Positions 33,311 through 35,262 of a stretch of 35,262 nucleotides of DNA are shown piece by piece (within the stretch, counting starts at the first letter, position 1; each line of letters starts with the position of its first letter). Position numbers and translations under genes: made by a program. The DNA lies in NCBI GenBank assembly GCA_023251475.1, contig JAHEYS010000057.1, positions 1 to 35,262 on the forward strand, written 5' to 3'. The DNA comes from Prolixibacteraceae bacterium. Lineage in GTDB: Bacteria > Bacteroidota > Bacteroidia > Bacteroidales > Prolixibacteraceae. Under the pieces are notes generated by a model. That model saw only the letters and a program-made list of their open reading frames with translations. It ran no database searches and was not told the DNA's origin.

Positions 33311-34618
33311 CTATCCTTCCGAATACCATTTAATTTCCTGTGATGCGCGCATGATGATGCCGAGAATTACAAACAGTCCGATGCTTCCGGCAAGCAGCGC
33401 GTAATCCTGCAACTGAAGGATGGTAAACAGGAAAGTATACAAGCCCGTTTGCAAAAGTGTTATCCAGGCCACCATGGGTATATTTCGCAGAATGGTAAAG
33501 GTGTACCACGAAATGAGCAGTGTGACCGCAATGGCCGAAATCAGATAAGCCCAGTTAAATCCGATTTGTTCGCCAATGGAAGTGAGCAATGTGTAAAAAA
33601 TCAGTAATGCAAAGGCAACCAAAGAATACTGGAAAGGATGAATCCTGGTTTTGCTTTTAATTTCCATGAAAATAAAGATGATAAAGTTCAGCGCAATAAA
33701 CAGGATGGCATATTTTGCCGATCGCATCGATTTTTGGTAATGATCAACCGGAAGGAGCAGTTCAACACCCAATTTAGCATCGTGCGTATTGTATTTCCGG
33801 TCAATCCACTGTTGCGGAAAATTGCGGTTCAGGTGGGTCACCAACCAGTTTGCTGTAAAACCTTTTGCCGAAACCTGCCGATTTGACGGAAGAAATCCAC
33901 CCGTAAAACCTGGATCAGCCCAGTCAGACTTTATATCTACCTCAGAGGTTTTACCCAGCGCTTCCACAGACAGGTCTTCCGATCCGTTTAAATCAAGTTC
34001 CATTTCAAAGTTCATCGGATGTTTCAGGTCAACTGCATTGGTTTTAATGGTGATCCCTGACTGAAATAAATCGGTGTCGGCTACACCTGGTTCAACTTTG
34101 CATTTCTGTCCGTTAACCACCAGTTCGGGAAGGTTTTTAATACCTCGCATATCCGAAACGCCAATGGTGAAATAAGCTGCATCCCAGTTGTACCGGGCAT
34201 TTTGAAGATCAAACTGTGATACATCAGGCTGTGCAAAAGAACCTTTCAATTTTAGCTTGCCTTCGTAAACCACGACTTTATAAATCCCGCGCTTCCTGGT
34301 TTCCGGATACAGAACCCCTTCTGTTTTTAAGGTCTCAGGGAGGAAATGGGCCACCCCATGACGTTCGTTAATTACCTGGTTATTCTCCTCCTGCCCGGTC
34401 ACCAGGAATGGTACGTTTAATACCGGACCGGCAATCACCTGTTTTCCTCCCCATTGGGCGTAAAGTTCATTTTTCACCTCCTTGCTCAGGGCAATTCGCT
34501 CATGAATAACATCCTGAATCAAAAACGACGGAATAAGCAGAAAAATGGCCAATCCTGAAACGATGATCATTTTGACACTGTAACTGTTCAAAAACTGTTG
34601 AATACTTTTTGTTTCCAT
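33311..34618 (-). CDS. creD: CreD family inner membrane protein
   Basis: A 435-residue membrane protein of the CreD family, tied in enterobacteria to envelope integrity and the CreBC regulon. One N-terminal helix (MIIVSGLAIFLLIPSFLI, about residues 13-31) and a large exported domain are followed by about five helices in the last 150 residues (AILFIALNFIIFIFM, YSLVAFALLIFYTLLTSIG, WAYLISAIAVTLLISWYTF). Family signatures are LIQDVIHERIALSKEV, AGPVLNVPF and the loop SAKGFTANWLVTHLNRNFPQ. ATG 34618 fits the family start METKSIQQFLN; in-frame alternatives upstream overlap the operator-like repeat. The gene belongs with the winged-helix regulator 52 bases upstream. Confidence 0.9.
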   Translation of the reverse strand: METKSIQQFLNSYSVKMIIVSGLAIFLLIPSFLIQDVIHERIALSKEVKNELYAQWGGKQVIAGPVLNVPFLVTGQEENNQVINERHGVAHFLPETLKTEGVLYPETRKRGIYKVVVYEGKLKLKGSFAQPDVSQFDLQNARYNWDAAYFTIGVSDMRGIKNLPELVVNGQKCKVEPGVADTDLFQSGITIKTNAVDLKHPMNFEMELDLNGSEDLSVEALGKTSEVDIKSDWADPGFTGGFLPSNRQVSAKGFTANWLVTHLNRNFPQQWIDRKYNTHDAKLGVELLLPVDHYQKSMRSAKYAILFIALNFIIFIFMEIKSKTRIHPFQYSLVAFALLIFYTLLTSIGEQIGFNWAYLISAIAVTLLISWYTFTILRNIPMVAWITLLQTGLYTFLFTILQLQDYALLAGSIGLFVILGIIMRASQEIKWYSEG

Positions 34619-34633
34619 TGTTCTAAGCATTAA

Positions 34634-34658
34634 AAGTACTTTGCATTTCAAAGTACTT
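34634..34658. promoter_or_regulatory. Perfect 10-bp inverted repeat, candidate operator for creD
   Basis: AAGTACTTTG-CATTT-CAAAGTACTT is a perfect 25-base inverted repeat, in the gap between the regulator stop (34670) and the creD ATG (34618). Its arms contain TACTTTG, close to the -7 consensus on both strands, so the regulator could block the creD promoter. Confidence 0.7.
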
Positions 34659-34669
34659 GATTAAAAAAA

Positions 34670-34966
34670 TTATTGATTGTTTATTAGTACTTCAAGCGCC
34701 GTCAAATGCTGGCGAAACAAATCCTTTCCATGTCTGGTTGCCGTGTAGGTTGTACTTGGCTTCCGGCCAATAAATTGCTTCGAAACCACAATGATTTCCT
34801 GTTGTTCCAAAGCTTTCAGGTGGCTTGCCAGGTTCCCGTCAGTCAATCCGAGCAGCTCCTTCAGCGCATTGAAATCCAGTGCATCATTTACCATGAGTGC
34901 CGACATGATTCCAAGCCTGATTCGGCTTTCAAATACTTTCTGAAGGTTTATAATTGGATTCTTCAC
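34670..34966 (-). CDS. Winged helix-turn-helix transcriptional regulator (HTH_34 type)
   Basis: A 98-residue single-domain winged-helix regulator. ESRIRLGIMSALMVNDALDF and NALKELLGLTDGNLASHLKA form the first helices and recognition helix, LEQQEIIVVSKQFIGRKPST the wing, and YTATRHGKDLFRQHLTALEV the dimer helix. The pattern is that of the MarR/ArsR-like HTH_34 group, which in Bacteroidota often sits next to creD and small membrane proteins. It probably binds the inverted repeat 12 bases beyond its stop codon. The start is GTG at 34966, since an in-frame stop precedes it and the next ATG is too late. Confidence 0.87.
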   Translation of the reverse strand: MKNPIINLQKVFESRIRLGIMSALMVNDALDFNALKELLGLTDGNLASHLKALEQQEIIVVSKQFIGRKPSTTYTATRHGKDLFRQHLTALEVLINNQ

Positions 34967-35085
34967 AAGATCTTATTTACTGTTTAACGATTTACAATAT
35001 ACCTGCGTAACCGGGATAATTAATTGCCTGTTATTTTGAACTTTAAGATTCCCTTATTACCGGTTCCTGAAAATTAAATTTCTTA

Positions 35086-35262
35086 CTAACGTTCATAGCG
35101 GTAATACATCACGGTACCATAAATGATGTGCATCAAGCCAAAACCGATTGTCCAAAAAAGCAGGCCGTGATTGACGAAGATTCCGGCAAGAATGCCCAAA
35201 ACAATTTGCGTCAGTCCAAGATAATGAATCTCTCCAAAAGTAAACTTACCGGCATTAACCAG
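35086..35262 (-). CDS. Small membrane protein, N-terminus outside window
   Basis: The last 58 residues of a gene that runs past the right edge. The visible part is hydrophobic: FGEIHYLGLTQIVLGILAGI, then FVNHGLLFWTIGFGLMHIIY and the ending MYYRYER. Two membrane helices are likely. It is the first gene of a group with the winged-helix regulator and creD, 119 bases upstream of the regulator start; I do not recognise the family. Confidence 0.75.
   Translation of the reverse strand: MVNAGKFTFGEIHYLGLTQIVLGILAGIFVNHGLLFWTIGFGLMHIIYGTVMYYRYER

Overview
The window looks like a chromosomal segment of a Bacteroidota bacterium, probably of the Bacteroidales/Marinilabiliales type. The evidence is mixed: a T9SS type A sorting domain at 26986-27510; promoter-like TAnnTTTG boxes in front of several genes rather than sigma70 -35/-10 boxes; AraC regulators with a multi-helix membrane N-terminus; a fused FtcD in the histidine pathway; and secreted DUF5018-like lipoproteins. 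No rRNA, CRISPR array or recognisable transposase was found.

Layout. (1) 1-5500, minus strand: a heavy-metal RND efflux operon, reading a small His-rich exported protein, CzcB-like lipoprotein adaptor, CzcA-like pump and TolC-like outer membrane factor (cut by the window edge). (2) 5606-12074, minus strand: a complete histidine-to-glutamate route, hutH-hutU-hutI-ftcD. FtcD passes the formimino group to tetrahydrofolate, so no HutG/HutF is needed. (3) 12307-14480, minus: a GH3-like acyl-adenylate enzyme overlapping a deoxynucleoside kinase, divergent from cvpA. (4) 15132-16229, minus: an exported class I glutamine amidotransferase-like protein. (5) 16230-17015: non-coding DNA with dispersed-repeat debris and about seven copies of a 41-bp tandem repeat. 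(6) 17016-17639: a hicAB toxin-antitoxin locus whose toxin gene has a premature TAG. (7) 17818-20331: tyrS converging on a PfkB kinase through a shared terminator, then tRNA-Asn. (8) 20500-33210: an accessory, visibly more AT-rich region with a secreted beta-helix protein, a membrane AraC regulator with a downstream lipoprotein, yceI, a second AraC regulator that is a pseudogene, a T9SS cargo protein, a broken Lcl/tail-fibre-like gene, a carboxypeptidase-regulatory-like protein, a deleted second copy of yceI, a methyltransferase and a large metallopeptidase lipoprotein. (9) 33311-35262, minus: creD, a winged-helix regulator and a partial membrane protein, with a 25-bp inverted repeat placed as the creD operator.

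The left 20 kb is ordinary metabolism and transport. The right part shows gene birth and decay: two related AraC/exported-protein cassettes, one intact and one breaking down, a segmental duplication of the yceI region, and a peptidase that seems to contain an inactive and an active copy of the same fold. The most system-like observation is the repeated pairing of a membrane-tethered AraC regulator with exported proteins. It is an inference from two copies only.
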